A stretch of 64,000 bases of DNA, from assembly GCA_965601475.1 (NCBI GenBank), contig OZ271832.1:310001-374000 (forward strand), written 5' to 3'. Within the stretch, counting starts at the first letter, position 1; the number at the start of each line of letters is the position of its first letter. The notes beneath the pieces were generated by a model. The model did not search any database. It saw nothing but the letters and a program-made list of their open reading frames with translations, and was not told where the DNA came from. The DNA is from JAWPMT01 sp965601475. GTDB lineage: Bacteria > Bacteroidota > Bacteroidia > Cytophagales > Cyclobacteriaceae. The position numbers and the translations under genes were made by a program. Below, piece after piece: positions 52,193 to 60,411 of the stretch.

Positions 52193-53008
52193 CTAGTCCT
52201 TTCCGTAAAAAAGTGAAGACATCTTCAGGTTTTCACCATAAAAGTCTTTTGGCGAATATCCCGTGAGTTCCTTGAAGTCATTGGTGAAATGGGCCTGATC
52301 GTAGTACTGATTTTCATAAGCCACCGAAGTAAGACTTGTGGTCTCCCCACGCAGCATCATCTTCAGCGTGGCCTGTAGCCGAATGGTCTTCGATAGTTGC
52401 TTCGGACTGAGACCCACAGCTGATGAGAATTTTCGGACCAGGTGTCTTCGGCTGATATTCCGCTGCTCAGAGAGTTCGTTGACAGACAGCCTCCCATTTG
52501 CGGTCACTATCGTATCCACGGTTGACTTCACGATACGGTCGACGGTATGTTTATCGGTCAAGCGGGCCAATAGAAAGGCTTCAATGTATTTGATGCGCGC
52601 TGCGGTAGTGTGCGCACCTAGCATTTGCTTTTCGAGGTGTGGCCCTGCTGCCCCAAATAGTTTTTCCAGCGGTATTGCTGTATTGGCCATCTCTTTTAGC
52701 GGAATGACGGTAAAAGGCAGAAAGCCGTCCGGGAAGAACCGAACTGAAAAAATACCCGTTTCGCCCGTAGGCTCAATGGTTAGCGGACGCGTCAATTGAC
52801 CAATGACAAAACACTGTGGCTGGATCACGTGAGTACCATCTTCCGCGTATTGTTTGTACAAATCGCCATAATGAAAGATCATTTCCATGCAGCCATCAGG
52901 CACAATGACTTGTTGCTCAGGCCTCTCCTGCTTTGGGCTTTCCAAAGTCCAGTAACACTTAACAAACGGGGCCAAATCATCACTCGGTTCAAATACCTGG
53001 TAGTCCAT
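52193..53008 (-). CDS. AraC family transcriptional regulator, DUF6597-type N terminus
   Basis: A 271-residue AraC-type regulator. The N-terminal domain (FVKCYWTLESPK, IVPDGCMEMIFHYGD, GIFSVRFFPDGF) is of the DUF6597 type, and the C-terminal HTH pair is VNELSEQRNISRRHLVRKFS and TSVAYENQYYDQAHFTNDFK ending in GYSPKDF. It stands alone and divergent from the Fic gene. The target and ligand are unknown. Confidence 0.92.
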   Translation of the reverse strand: MDYQVFEPSDDLAPFVKCYWTLESPKQERPEQQVIVPDGCMEMIFHYGDLYKQYAEDGTHVIQPQCFVIGQLTRPLTIEPTGETGIFSVRFFPDGFLPFTVIPLKEMANTAIPLEKLFGAAGPHLEKQMLGAHTTAARIKYIEAFLLARLTDKHTVDRIVKSTVDTIVTANGRLSVNELSEQRNISRRHLVRKFSSAVGLSPKQLSKTIRLQATLKMMLRGETTSLTSVAYENQYYDQAHFTNDFKELTGYSPKDFYGENLKMSSLFYGKD

Positions 53009-53138
53009 GCATCAAATTTCCAGGAATGTTTTCATCCAACCGGCAATTTGAGTTCGGTATTTGTGCCCCTTGTTGGATACTGCCTCGTGACCAAAATGCT
53101 GAGCTGCTCCTCCAATAATTGGAAGGTCACCAAATAAC

Positions 53139-53212
53139 ATGAGCCGAATACCTTCGCTATTCGGCTCATTTTTTGACTAAATTTGAGCCGAAAACTTTTC
53201 ATAATCGGCTCA
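53139..53212. promoter_or_regulatory. double inverted repeat at the Fic gene start
   Basis: ATGAGCCGAATA (53139-53150) and TATTCGGCTCAT (53158-53169) form a 12-bp perfect stem with a 7-nt loop followed by six T residues. A second pair TGAGCCGA (53184-53191) and TCGGCTCA (53205-53212) ends at the A of the fic start codon. All four share GAGCCGA. The first could act as a terminator, but no plus-strand gene precedes it; the four-fold motif fits an operator for autoregulation. Confidence 0.65.
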
Positions 53213-54315
53213 TGAAGTACAATTGGCAGCAGTCGGATTGGCCCAACTTCACCTTTGATGCATCGAAAAGTGAGGACTTGCTCATCGAATTTGCTGAGAA
53301 ACTGGGAAGAAGCACCGGGCTAATGGATGCACTTTCGCAATCCGCGCAAAAGGAGGCTACAATCGAGTTGATGGTTGCTGAAGCCATCAAAACCTCAGCA
53401 ATTGAAAACGAATACCTCAGCCGCCAGGATGTAATGTCTTCCATTCGCAGGAATCTTGGATTCACGACCAACATCAACAACACAGCCGATTTACGGGCCA
53501 TAGGTGCCTCCGAATTGATGATTAGCGTTAGGGAGAATCACAGCAAACCATTGAGTGAAGAAATGCTATTCACCTGGCACAAGATGATCATGAAAGGCAG
53601 TAAAGGAATTAATGCGGGTCAATGGAGAACCTATGAAGATCCCATGCAGGTGATTTCAGGAGCGATAGGAAAAGAAAAGGTCCATTTCGAAGCACCTCCA
53701 TCCAAGGCCGTACCACAGGAGATGCAACGTTTTATCCAATGGTTCAACGATACAAGACCAGGCGGTACCAAAGCAATAAGAAAAGCTCCGGTACGATCTG
53801 CCATGGCACATGTTTATTTTGAAACCATTCATCCCTTCGAAGACGGTAATGGTCGCATAGGTCGGGCTATTTCTGAAAAAGTCTTGTCAGAAAGCATGGG
53901 TAGGCCAGCCCTGATCAGTCTCTCCAGGACAATCGAGGCCAAGAAAAGTGACTACTACGAAGCATTGAAGGAGGCGCAATCTTCCAACGATCTCACCAAT
54001 TGGATCCATTATTTTGTTCAAGTGGTGATTGATGCTCAAGGGGAAGCGGAGGAACTCATTGCTTTTACCGTGGAGAAATCCAAGTTCTTTGATCGATACA
54101 AGCATAGGCTCAACAATCGGCAAATTCGGGTGATTCACCGTATGTTGGATGAGGGGCCAAGGGGTTTCGAGGGCGGAATGAGCGCCAAAAAGTACATGGC
54201 CATCGCCAAAACTACTAAAGCCACTGCAACACGGGATTTGCAGGATCTGGTGGGAAAAGGCGTTTTCATCGCTTTGGGTGGAGGTCGTAGCACCCGATAC
54301 GAAGTCAATTTATGA
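53212..54315 (+). CDS. Fic family protein (class II, with C-terminal winged helix)
   Basis: A 367-residue Fic protein, which transfers AMP (or a related group) from a nucleotide to a target hydroxyl. The catalytic motif HPFEDGNGRIGR is at 207-218. An inhibitory-helix motif TSAIEN (61-66, [ST]xxxE[GN]) precedes the Fic core, marking class II. The N terminus resembles DUF4172. The last 80 residues look like a winged helix (QIRVIHRMLDEGPRG, AIAKTTKATATRDLQDLV, ALGGGRSTRY). The ATG at 53212 is chosen over a TTG at 53173. Inverted repeats sit directly at the start. The target is unknown. Confidence 0.93.
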   Translation: MKYNWQQSDWPNFTFDASKSEDLLIEFAEKLGRSTGLMDALSQSAQKEATIELMVAEAIKTSAIENEYLSRQDVMSSIRRNLGFTTNINNTADLRAIGASELMISVRENHSKPLSEEMLFTWHKMIMKGSKGINAGQWRTYEDPMQVISGAIGKEKVHFEAPPSKAVPQEMQRFIQWFNDTRPGGTKAIRKAPVRSAMAHVYFETIHPFEDGNGRIGRAISEKVLSESMGRPALISLSRTIEAKKSDYYEALKEAQSSNDLTNWIHYFVQVVIDAQGEAEELIAFTVEKSKFFDRYKHRLNNRQIRVIHRMLDEGPRGFEGGMSAKKYMAIAKTTKATATRDLQDLVGKGVFIALGGGRSTRYEVNL

Positions 54316-54481
54316 GACTGCATAGTTGTCGCCAAATGTCCTAATCAATGGACTTCAGGTGAGCCTCTGTAAAATGTATCGTCACCGACTAGACAATTAG
54401 TAGCCAAACAGTTCCTAAAGTTTGTCAGGTGCCTATCCCAATAGGCCTCGAATAAGAATAGAGGCTGCTGAAATGATGATT

Positions 54482-54774
54482 TGTACAAGAAAATTTTGTC
54501 ACCAAAAAAACCTTGTACAAGTCTGTACAAGCAAACCCTGTACAATAAAAAAATCTTGTACAGGAAATCAATGTAAAGTCTGTACAAGAAAAAATACTAC
54601 TTGAAAAAATCTTGTACAATAAATCAATACCAATGTCTGTACAAGAAAATTTTAGCATCATGAAAATCTTGTACAAGGTTGTACAAGAAAAATAAGTACG
54701 AGAAAAAACCTTGTACAGCAGATCGCGCAAAATGTCTGTACAAGAAAAAAATGACCTTATAAAAACCTTGTACA
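54482..54774. repeat. array of six 38-39 bp hairpin repeat units with TGTACAAG/CTTGTACA ends
   Basis: Six units start at 54482, 54524, 54581, 54638, 54680 and 54737. Each begins with TGTACAAG, ends with CTTGTACA and is 38 bp long (39 for the second). The ends are 8-bp inverted repeats; inside, A-tracts flank a variable core of about 10-12 bp. Spacers are 4 bp (after units 1 and 4) or 18-19 bp (after 2, 3 and 5), the long ones often containing AATCAAT and ending in GTC. Start-to-start distances are 42, 57, 57, 42 and 57 bp. This is not a CRISPR array or a recognised element. Confidence 0.8.
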
Positions 54775-54880
54775 AAAACCACCATTCAATGGCCTCAATG
54801 CACTTCACTCGAAGGAAATTGCATCAAACCAACAGCTGAGTCAAATGCTACCCCTCGGTTTGACGTTCAGCAAAATGAAC

Positions 54881-54915
54881 CTGAGTGGTGCTTGCACTTA
54901 GCAAGCACCACTCAG
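54881..54915 (-). terminator. strong hairpin after the NTF2-like gene
   Basis: CTGAGTGGTGCTTGC and GCAAGCACCACTCAG form a perfect 15-bp stem with a 5-nt loop, 35 bp after the stop of the minus-strand NTF2-like gene. The T-run is weak. Confidence 0.65.
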
Positions 54916-54949
54916 GTTTGAGCTGGATTCACGCGATGGCTCCTGCCCG

Positions 54950-55426
54950 CTATGACTTTATGTCCAAAGGCTTTCCCGCTATGATCGGTTCTGGCTTGAA
55001 TAATGTGGGATATGGCATTTTCAGTTCATTGACCAGGTATAACGCCAGGTCGAACGTGTGATCAATTACCCAAAACCTGACCACCTTACCGTCCTTGATG
55101 GTGAGATTGAAGTATTCGATCGAAGTCCCAGAAGCTCCGGTGGGTTCATAGTCAAAGAATTTGTTGATGTGCTTCCAGTGTAGGTTGACGGCGATGATCG
55201 CCCTGTCCTCACCATTGTCAAATTCATCTACCAGATCGATGGCGGGTGAAAAGCCATTCAAAAAAGCCTGTCCCCAACCCATGAGTACCTCTTTGCCATA
55301 CAAGGGCATCTCTCCTACGGTACTTCGGATTTCGACGTTATCATCTATCAGTTCATTCCACAGCGACATGTTGTTCTCAGAAAATCCCTTGTACAAGGCT
55401 CTCCCAATTTCATGAGGTGTCTTCAT
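54950..55426 (-). CDS. NTF2-like (SnoaL-type) protein
   Basis: A 158-residue cytoplasmic NTF2-like protein: GRALYKGFSENNMSLWNELI helix, DDNVEIRSTVGEMPLYGKE, AIIAVNLHWKHINKFFDYEP, and EYFNLTIKDGKVVRFWVIDH. This is the ketosteroid-isomerase-like cone fold, used to bind or isomerise small molecules. It lies 34 bp downstream of the F420-reductase-like gene; the same pairing of families occurs at 11881-13119. The substrate is unknown. Confidence 0.83.
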   Translation of the reverse strand: MKTPHEIGRALYKGFSENNMSLWNELIDDNVEIRSTVGEMPLYGKEVLMGWGQAFLNGFSPAIDLVDEFDNGEDRAIIAVNLHWKHINKFFDYEPTGASGTSIEYFNLTIKDGKVVRFWVIDHTFDLALYLVNELKMPYPTLFKPEPIIAGKPLDIKS

Positions 55427-55460
55427 CTTTTATCCTGTTTATGTTAATTATTCACATTTG

Positions 55461-56075
55461 TTATCGGCGAATCATCTTGAAAGCCATGTCCGGTCCCTTT
55501 CCTTCAATCCGGGCAGGTTGGATCCATACCATAGACATGGGCTCCAGGAACCTTGACATATACAATGGTCCCGAATCGAAAGCATCAAAACCCAGGTCTT
55601 CGATCAGGCCAAGCACCACCGATCGGGCCTCAGCGTCGTCACTGGCTGCAAACATGGTAGCGCTTTCATGGCCGAATCGGGGGTTGACCATGTTCTCCCA
55701 TCCGGTAGTATTGAAGGCTTTGACCACATGAGTACTGCCGGTCCATTCCGCCACCTTCTCAGCTCCTGAAATTGTGTTGCCCACAGACATGCTGCGGAGA
55801 TCAGATGCCAGCGGGTTGGTGGCATCGATGATGATCTTGTCGCTCCAGTCTGGTACCTTTTGAGTGATCCCATGGAGGACATCAAAGGGCACGGCCAATA
55901 GGACTATATCCGATGCCAGCACGCCAGCAGAAAAATCCCCGACCATATCCTGGTCCGAGAAACCCTCAGGTACTGCGCCGCTCTCATTGGCAAGCAAAAT
56001 TTCATGTCCCAGGTCCCTGAACCGCCTGGCCAATGTAGCACCTACATTTCCGGTGCCGATGATAAGAATTTTCAT
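55461..56075 (-). CDS. NADPH-dependent F420-reductase-like protein
   Basis: A 204-residue Rossmann protein: ILIIGTGNVGATLARRFRDL at the N terminus (GTGNVG), LLAVPFDVLHGI, IIDATNPLA and HVVKAFNTTGWENMVNP are the family signatures, shared with the protein at 11881. It should use NADP(H). AraC regulator gene 56149-57039 precedes it by 73 bp and the NTF2-like gene follows by 34 bp, giving a probable three-gene minus unit. Confidence 0.88.
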   Translation of the reverse strand: MKILIIGTGNVGATLARRFRDLGHEILLANESGAVPEGFSDQDMVGDFSAGVLASDIVLLAVPFDVLHGITQKVPDWSDKIIIDATNPLASDLRSMSVGNTISGAEKVAEWTGSTHVVKAFNTTGWENMVNPRFGHESATMFAASDDAEARSVVLGLIEDLGFDAFDSGPLYMSRFLEPMSMVWIQPARIEGKGPDMAFKMIRR

Positions 56076-56148
56076 TTGCTTCTCTTTTGCTTACAAAGCA
56101 AAGGGACCGTGATGGAGGAATTGTGACCGAAAAAATGGAAAAGTTGAC

Positions 56149-57039
56149 CTATTTCTTGGTATTCAGACCTGATCTGTAGGTCGCTGGACTCTCACCGGTC
56201 ATCTTCCGGAAGAAACGACCGAAGTGAGTGAGCTCCTCGAAGCCCAACTGATAAGCAATATCGGAGATGAGCAGATCGGTATATTTCAGCATATTCCTGG
56301 CTTCTACCAGGATTCGTTCATCAATAAGGCGCTTAGCCGATTTTCCAGTTTGCTTCTTTATGGTCTGGGAAAGATGGTTGGGGGTGACATTCAACTTCTC
56401 AGCATACTCCTGGACGGTCTTATGCTGCAGGTAGTGGTTGTCTACGCACTTTTCAAATCGTAGCAACAGACTGGCATGCTTATTTTCACCCTCCGGCTGG
56501 TGCTTTGCCTCATAGAGTTCCATGCTCTTGTACAATAGCGTCAGCAACATGGTATGCAGGACCTCTTTTCGGTACCTCCCACTGTTCTGATGGAATTCTG
56601 CCAGCAATTGCTCACAATGCCCGCGGAAACCATACAAATCCTGATCGGTGACTTCAACAAGATTGGCTTTGTACAGGTCAAAAAAGCCGAAAGTTGCTTT
56701 GATCTTCTCGGAGGACCACTCCAGGAAATCTGCGGTGAAATAAATAATGAAGCCCTTCACCAGACGATCCCGATACCATGAATAGAGCTGATTGGGAGAA
56801 ACAAAATATAGGGCGTCGGCAACATTGGTGAACTTCTGCGTATTGATCTCGATAGCCGATTTTCCAAAATCCTGGATCAGCGTGATTTGGTAAAACCCCC
56901 TTTGGTAGGGTGACATGTAATTCCTGGCACCCTGCAGATCCTCGAATCGAAAGATGTGAAACCCGGATTCCTTTACTTCCGTGTGGAATTCGATTTCTTC
57001 GTAGAGCTCAACAAATGAGTCAAAGTACTTTGTTTTCAA
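56149..57039 (-). CDS. AraC family transcriptional regulator
   Basis: A 296-residue regulator with an N-terminal cupin-like domain (YMSPYQRGFYQITLIQDFGK, YFVSPNQLYSWYRD) and two HTH motifs at the C terminus (VQEYAEKLNVTPNHLSQTIK, ISDIAYQLGFEELTHFGRFF) ending in GESPATYR. It begins with TTG; no ATG occurs within the first 40 residues. It is divergent from the sigma factor gene at 57258 and upstream of the F420-reductase-like gene. Confidence 0.9.
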   Translation of the reverse strand: MKTKYFDSFVELYEEIEFHTEVKESGFHIFRFEDLQGARNYMSPYQRGFYQITLIQDFGKSAIEINTQKFTNVADALYFVSPNQLYSWYRDRLVKGFIIYFTADFLEWSSEKIKATFGFFDLYKANLVEVTDQDLYGFRGHCEQLLAEFHQNSGRYRKEVLHTMLLTLLYKSMELYEAKHQPEGENKHASLLLRFEKCVDNHYLQHKTVQEYAEKLNVTPNHLSQTIKKQTGKSAKRLIDERILVEARNMLKYTDLLISDIAYQLGFEELTHFGRFFRKMTGESPATYRSGLNTKK

Positions 57040-57257
57040 AGGCCGTTCAATTTGAATTCCTGGTATGCATTTGGGCTAGCTCCCTCTTCCAGGGCAAAGT
57101 AGCAACTAATCAACGATACTTCATGGAAGGCAGTTTTGGGTGTGGCAACGAATCCGGAGGGCAGCTTCCTTTGTATCAAATTCGGGCCAATGGAATTGGA
57201 CCGGTCACACGCTCTTCCATCAAGTGTCTAATGCCAAAGAACCAAACCATTATTCTC

Positions 57258-58100
57258 ATGGAAAACGACAATGCACTGATCAGGCAAAGCCTGACCGGCG
57301 ATAAATCCGCTTTGGAAACACTCATCAAGAAACATCAGACCTGGGTATTCAACGTCGCGTTGAACTTGACTGCCAACAGTGACAGCGCCGCTGATTTGAC
57401 CCAGGAGGTACTCATCAAGATGGTTACAGGCCTCGCCAACTTCAACCAGGAAAGCTCGCTTCATACCTGGTTGTACCGGATTATTAAAAATCACTTTCTC
57501 AATGGCGAGCGAGCAAAGCAATCCAGAGAAGTCATACCATGGCAGGATTTCGCCGATGGCCTCGCCTCGATACCAGATGAAGCCATTTCCGAATCTGCCG
57601 TCAATCGCGACCTACTGGTCGAAGAAGCCAAACTCAGCTGCATGAAAGGCATGCTGCTGTGTCTTTCACCTGACCAGCGATTCGTCTTTGTTATGGGTGA
57701 GTTGTTTGAGTTGAATGACAGACAAGCAAGCGAAGTCCTCTCCATATCCAAGGCGGCCTACAGAAAGCGGTTGAGTCGTGCAAGAACCCAGCTATACAAC
57801 TTCATGAACCATCGATGTGGTCTGATCAACTCGGCCAATCCCTGCCGATGTGCCAGAAAGGTGAATGGCTTCATCCAAAAGGGCTACATCGATCCCGAAA
57901 AAATGCAATTTCAGTCTAACGTGATTGAGAAAATATCCGAAATGGCAAAGGCGAGGTTGAAAACATTTGAAGAGGATGGACTTCACGCCTACAAGGAATT
58001 GTTTCAATCACACTACTATCAAAAGCCAGCGAATGAAATCTCCTTCCTGCAAAAATTAATGTCTTCAGAGGCCATAAAAGGGTCTTTCGATCTGAATTAA
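57258..58100 (+). CDS. ECF-like sigma-70 family RNA polymerase sigma factor
   Basis: About 280 residues. Region 2 (LIKKHQTWVFNVALNLTANS, DLTQEVLIKMVTGL, SSLHTWLYRIIKNHFLN) and region 4 (SPDQRFVFVMGELFELNDRQ, ASEVLSISKAAYRKRLSRAR) are clear. After region 4 a tail of about 80 residues holds a Cys group (RCGLINSANPCRCARKVNG), a feature of one Bacteroidota sigma subgroup that may bind a metal. There is no adjacent anti-sigma gene. The start at 57258 is the first Met before the LIRQSLTGD helix. The next gene is an exported NTF2-like protein 74 bp downstream. Confidence 0.9.
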   Translation: MENDNALIRQSLTGDKSALETLIKKHQTWVFNVALNLTANSDSAADLTQEVLIKMVTGLANFNQESSLHTWLYRIIKNHFLNGERAKQSREVIPWQDFADGLASIPDEAISESAVNRDLLVEEAKLSCMKGMLLCLSPDQRFVFVMGELFELNDRQASEVLSISKAAYRKRLSRARTQLYNFMNHRCGLINSANPCRCARKVNGFIQKGYIDPEKMQFQSNVIEKISEMAKARLKTFEEDGLHAYKELFQSHYYQKPANEISFLQKLMSSEAIKGSFDLN

Positions 58101-58174
58101 CAGGTCCCACCACTACTTCGGTCACAGTCCGGAACGCAATTGTGTCCAACTACCAGTAACTAAAACAGATTCAA

Positions 58175-58663
58175 ATGAGCAATCTATTGAAAGCAGGTTT
58201 AACCCTTTTAATTACATTTTTTATGACGAAAGTTGGCGCACAAATCAGTCCTGAAAACCTTCAGGAAGACTTCACAGAAGAGCAACGGAAAGTGATGAAA
58301 ACCATCATGAAGATGACTTCCTCGTTCGCAGAAAAGGACATCAATGGTGTGATGGAAACTTACGAAGAAGAATCAACCATCATTTTTGAACCCGGAATGC
58401 CAGTTAGGGATAGAAATACCCAAAGAGAGCTCTTTATGGGTTTCATTTCCATGGATCCCGAATTTCAATATGGTGAGCACGAGGTATTTATCAATGGTGA
58501 TGTGGCGATCCATCTGACCCCCTGGAGCATGATTGGAAAAACTCCGGATGGCACTCAAATGAAGGTAGGTGGATTGTCCATTGCTGTTCTCAGAAAACAA
58601 CAAGATGGTGAGTGGCTTATGATCTTCGACGATCCCTATGGATCGCACTTGCTTGAAAAGTGA
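58175..58663 (+). CDS. exported NTF2-like (DUF4440/YybH-type) protein
   Basis: A 162-residue protein with a signal peptide (1-22, cut after VGAQ) and an NTF2-like domain: SFAEKDINGVMETYEEESTI, RDRNTQRELFMGFISMDPEF, AIHLTPWSMIGKTPDG and SIAVLRKQQDGEWLMIFDDPYG. Such domains bind small ligands; no enzyme activity is predicted. It lies 74 bp after the sigma factor gene on the same strand and may be co-transcribed. A strong hairpin follows the stop. Confidence 0.82.
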   Translation: MSNLLKAGLTLLITFFMTKVGAQISPENLQEDFTEEQRKVMKTIMKMTSSFAEKDINGVMETYEEESTIIFEPGMPVRDRNTQRELFMGFISMDPEFQYGEHEVFINGDVAIHLTPWSMIGKTPDGTQMKVGGLSIAVLRKQQDGEWLMIFDDPYGSHLLEK

Positions 58664-58697
58664 AGTTCAATTCCTTCAGCGAATGACCTTAGGAGAA

Positions 58698-58729
58698 AAA
58701 CGATTTCATCCTGGAGGATGAAATCGTTT
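58698..58729. terminator. bidirectional terminator hairpin
   Basis: AAACGATTTCATCCT and AGGATGAAATCGTTT form a 15-bp perfect stem with a tiny loop and AT-rich ends, between the convergent NTF2-like gene (plus) and GNAT gene (minus). It can serve both. Confidence 0.75.
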
Positions 58730-58739
58730 CTCGTTCTTT

Positions 58740-59573
58740 TCAAAATTGGTAGATCCAGTTTTGTCGCTGATAGGCCACTTCAAAGCCAGCCCGGATCATA
58801 TTCAAATAGCTCTGCACCGGACGTTCTTCGCTGTGTTGCGCTGTTTCCGACGTAATGAATCGCGCCCCCAAATCAAAGGCATCCTGCAGACGTGTCTTCA
58901 GCAGAAGACTTTGAGCACCCCGGCCCCGGAAGGGCGCCAGCGTTCCGGCAAATGCCATGGAGGCCATGGGGCCGTCGACAAAGAGCGCTCCGGCGGCAAT
59001 ATCTACCCCCTCACAACTCACGATATAATGCCGGTACCCCGCCTGGCCTACCGTACTTCCCAGCCAGGAAGCCAGGCGTGTATCCTCCCAATCAAAACTC
59101 AAAAAAATCAATTGACCATAGTTGTCAGCTTCCTGCACATCGATCCGACGAACAGACAACGCCCGCGTCATTGGGACGACCATAGGTTGTACTTCGCGAT
59201 AGAGCTTCGTCCAGTTGTTGTGATGGGCAAACCCATATCGCAACAGCAAGTTCCGGGTATCTTCATTGACGAGAGCCGGCGGCAGCTGAATAAAAAACCT
59301 GGAAGTCCCGGCACGCTCATAGAATTGAACGACTTGTTCGAGTGTCTCTTCGTTTAGGGTCTTCGAAGTCCCCAGTCCGATGACTCTGTTCATCGCCAGG
59401 ATGTCCAGGTCCGGAGTAGCACAGACCAAAGCCCCTGCGATGACGGAGGAGTAGACGGGAAGAATGGCATCTCCCCGATAGTATTTCATCCAATAGGCGC
59501 TTTCGACCTGCTCAAGTTGCTCAATGAATTCGCTGCTGAGTTTTGCTGGTTGTTTAGAGGTTGAAGCGATCAT
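58740..59573 (-). CDS. GNAT family N-acetyltransferase-like protein
   Basis: A 277-residue protein with a C-terminal GNAT domain: AGALFVDGPMASMAFAGTLA followed by the acetyl-CoA motif PFRGRGAQSLLLKTRLQDAF, then RFITSETA and NMIRAGFEVAYQRQNW. The N-terminal half (VFAMNRVIGLG-like, FYERAGTSRFFIQL) looks like a degenerate second GNAT-like fold. It should acetylate an amine using acetyl-CoA; the substrate is unknown. Its start overlaps the sterol desaturase stop by one base (TGATG), so translation is coupled. Confidence 0.85.
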   Translation of the reverse strand: MIASTSKQPAKLSSEFIEQLEQVESAYWMKYYRGDAILPVYSSVIAGALVCATPDLDILAMNRVIGLGTSKTLNEETLEQVVQFYERAGTSRFFIQLPPALVNEDTRNLLLRYGFAHHNNWTKLYREVQPMVVPMTRALSVRRIDVQEADNYGQLIFLSFDWEDTRLASWLGSTVGQAGYRHYIVSCEGVDIAAGALFVDGPMASMAFAGTLAPFRGRGAQSLLLKTRLQDAFDLGARFITSETAQHSEERPVQSYLNMIRAGFEVAYQRQNWIYQF

Positions 59574-60334
59574 CAGCTGGCCTTATTGATGTCTTTGAAG
59601 AGCAGCATCTCCTTCACCTTGGCTGAACCTCCCTCGTAAAAGCCAGTTTCCTTTTCATAGCTCCTGGGATTACAGAATGTCCCAAAAACGATGTCCCAAA
59701 GTGGCAAATCCGAATAATTCAACTGGTGTAGCCCACGACCATGATGCACCGAATGGCTCTCAGGTCGTTGAATGATGTAGCCCAACCACTGTGGTGTTCG
59801 GATGTTGGCATGCTGAAATATGGATAGAAAGTTGAGAAGCAATATCACCACGGTGATGGCTTGCGGCGACAAACCAATGAAAAAGGCAAATACGATGCTT
59901 CCGATGAAGGTGAATGAAATCATGTCAGTGGGACTGAAGTAAAATGCGCCATAAGTGTCTAGTCGTTCCGCGCTATGGTGCATCTGGTGAAATACGCGCC
60001 AAAGTAAATTGGAGCTATGAACACACCGGTGATAGACATAGATTACGAATTGATAGCCCACGATCCCAATGAGTACACCCAGGGCTGTCCCCAACCCAGA
60101 CAAGTCGAAGAGCATGTACTGAGCCATCCACGGATCCGCCCAAATCGGCAGATACGAGGAGAGAAAGAAGAAGGCCAAAAATGAGATGAGTCCCTTGACC
60201 TTCCAGTGCTTCACGTGCGGAAGTTTTCGTGCCGGAAGGACGGCTTCCCAGAGCATCAGTCCTGCATAGATTGACAACACGGCCAGTGACACGGGATCCA
60301 TGAGTAAATCCAAAGGAGAAGGTAAATCTTGCAT
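59573..60334 (-). CDS. sterol desaturase/fatty acid hydroxylase family protein
   Basis: A 253-residue membrane protein with about five hydrophobic segments and the di-iron histidine motifs of the family: YHRCVH, VFHQMHHSAE and HSVHHG. It should hydroxylate or desaturate a lipid or hydrophobic ring using O2 and a di-iron centre. It probably forms one transcript with the downstream GNAT gene. The lipid substrate is unknown. Confidence 0.92.
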   Translation of the reverse strand: MQDLPSPLDLLMDPVSLAVLSIYAGLMLWEAVLPARKLPHVKHWKVKGLISFLAFFFLSSYLPIWADPWMAQYMLFDLSGLGTALGVLIGIVGYQFVIYVYHRCVHSSNLLWRVFHQMHHSAERLDTYGAFYFSPTDMISFTFIGSIVFAFFIGLSPQAITVVILLLNFLSIFQHANIRTPQWLGYIIQRPESHSVHHGRGLHQLNYSDLPLWDIVFGTFCNPRSYEKETGFYEGGSAKVKEMLLFKDINKAS

Positions 60335-60371
60335 AAATTATTGTTTTGATTCACCTCCTATGGCGTAAGAA

Positions 60372-60394
60372 AGGACCTTACAATGTAAGGTCCT
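60372..60394 (-). terminator. hairpin after the TolB-like/TPR gene
   Basis: AGGACCTTAC and GTAAGGTCCT form a perfect 10-bp stem with a 3-nt loop, 18 bp after the stop of the minus-strand TPR gene. A short T-rich stretch follows on that strand. Confidence 0.65.
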
Positions 60395-60411
60395 AGGGTA
60401 AGGCAATCACA

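Larger units (their letters stand above)
54316..54949. other. intergenic region with hairpin array and terminator
   Basis: A 634-bp non-coding stretch between the Fic gene and the NTF2-like gene. It contains the six-unit hairpin array (54482-54774) and the terminator hairpin 54881-54915. Long open frames that cross the array on the minus strand are low-complexity Phe/Ser/Cys/Leu peptides and are not called as genes. Confidence 0.6.

Noticed and set aside
53139..53174. Plain intrinsic terminator of an upstream gene
   Set aside because: The upstream gene is on the opposite strand and divergent, so nothing on the plus strand needs terminating. The repeats share half sites with a second pair at the start codon.
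54482..54774. CRISPR array or integron attC cluster
   Set aside because: Repeated ends are only 8 bp, units are inverted repeats with variable loops, spacers are 4 or 18-19 bp, and there are no cas or integrase genes. attC core sequences are not seen.
54425..54808. A 127-residue minus-strand open frame with repeats LYKVF....FSCT
   Set aside because: It exists only because the hairpin array has spacings divisible by three. The product is low-complexity, and the inverted ends of every unit point to a DNA or RNA element. It is mentioned in the array finding as an alternative.
56910..57257. Extended N terminus of the sigma factor gene from 56910
   Set aside because: The extension overlaps the oppositely oriented AraC gene and contains no sigma-like sequence. 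The ATG at 57258 directly precedes the region 2 helix.
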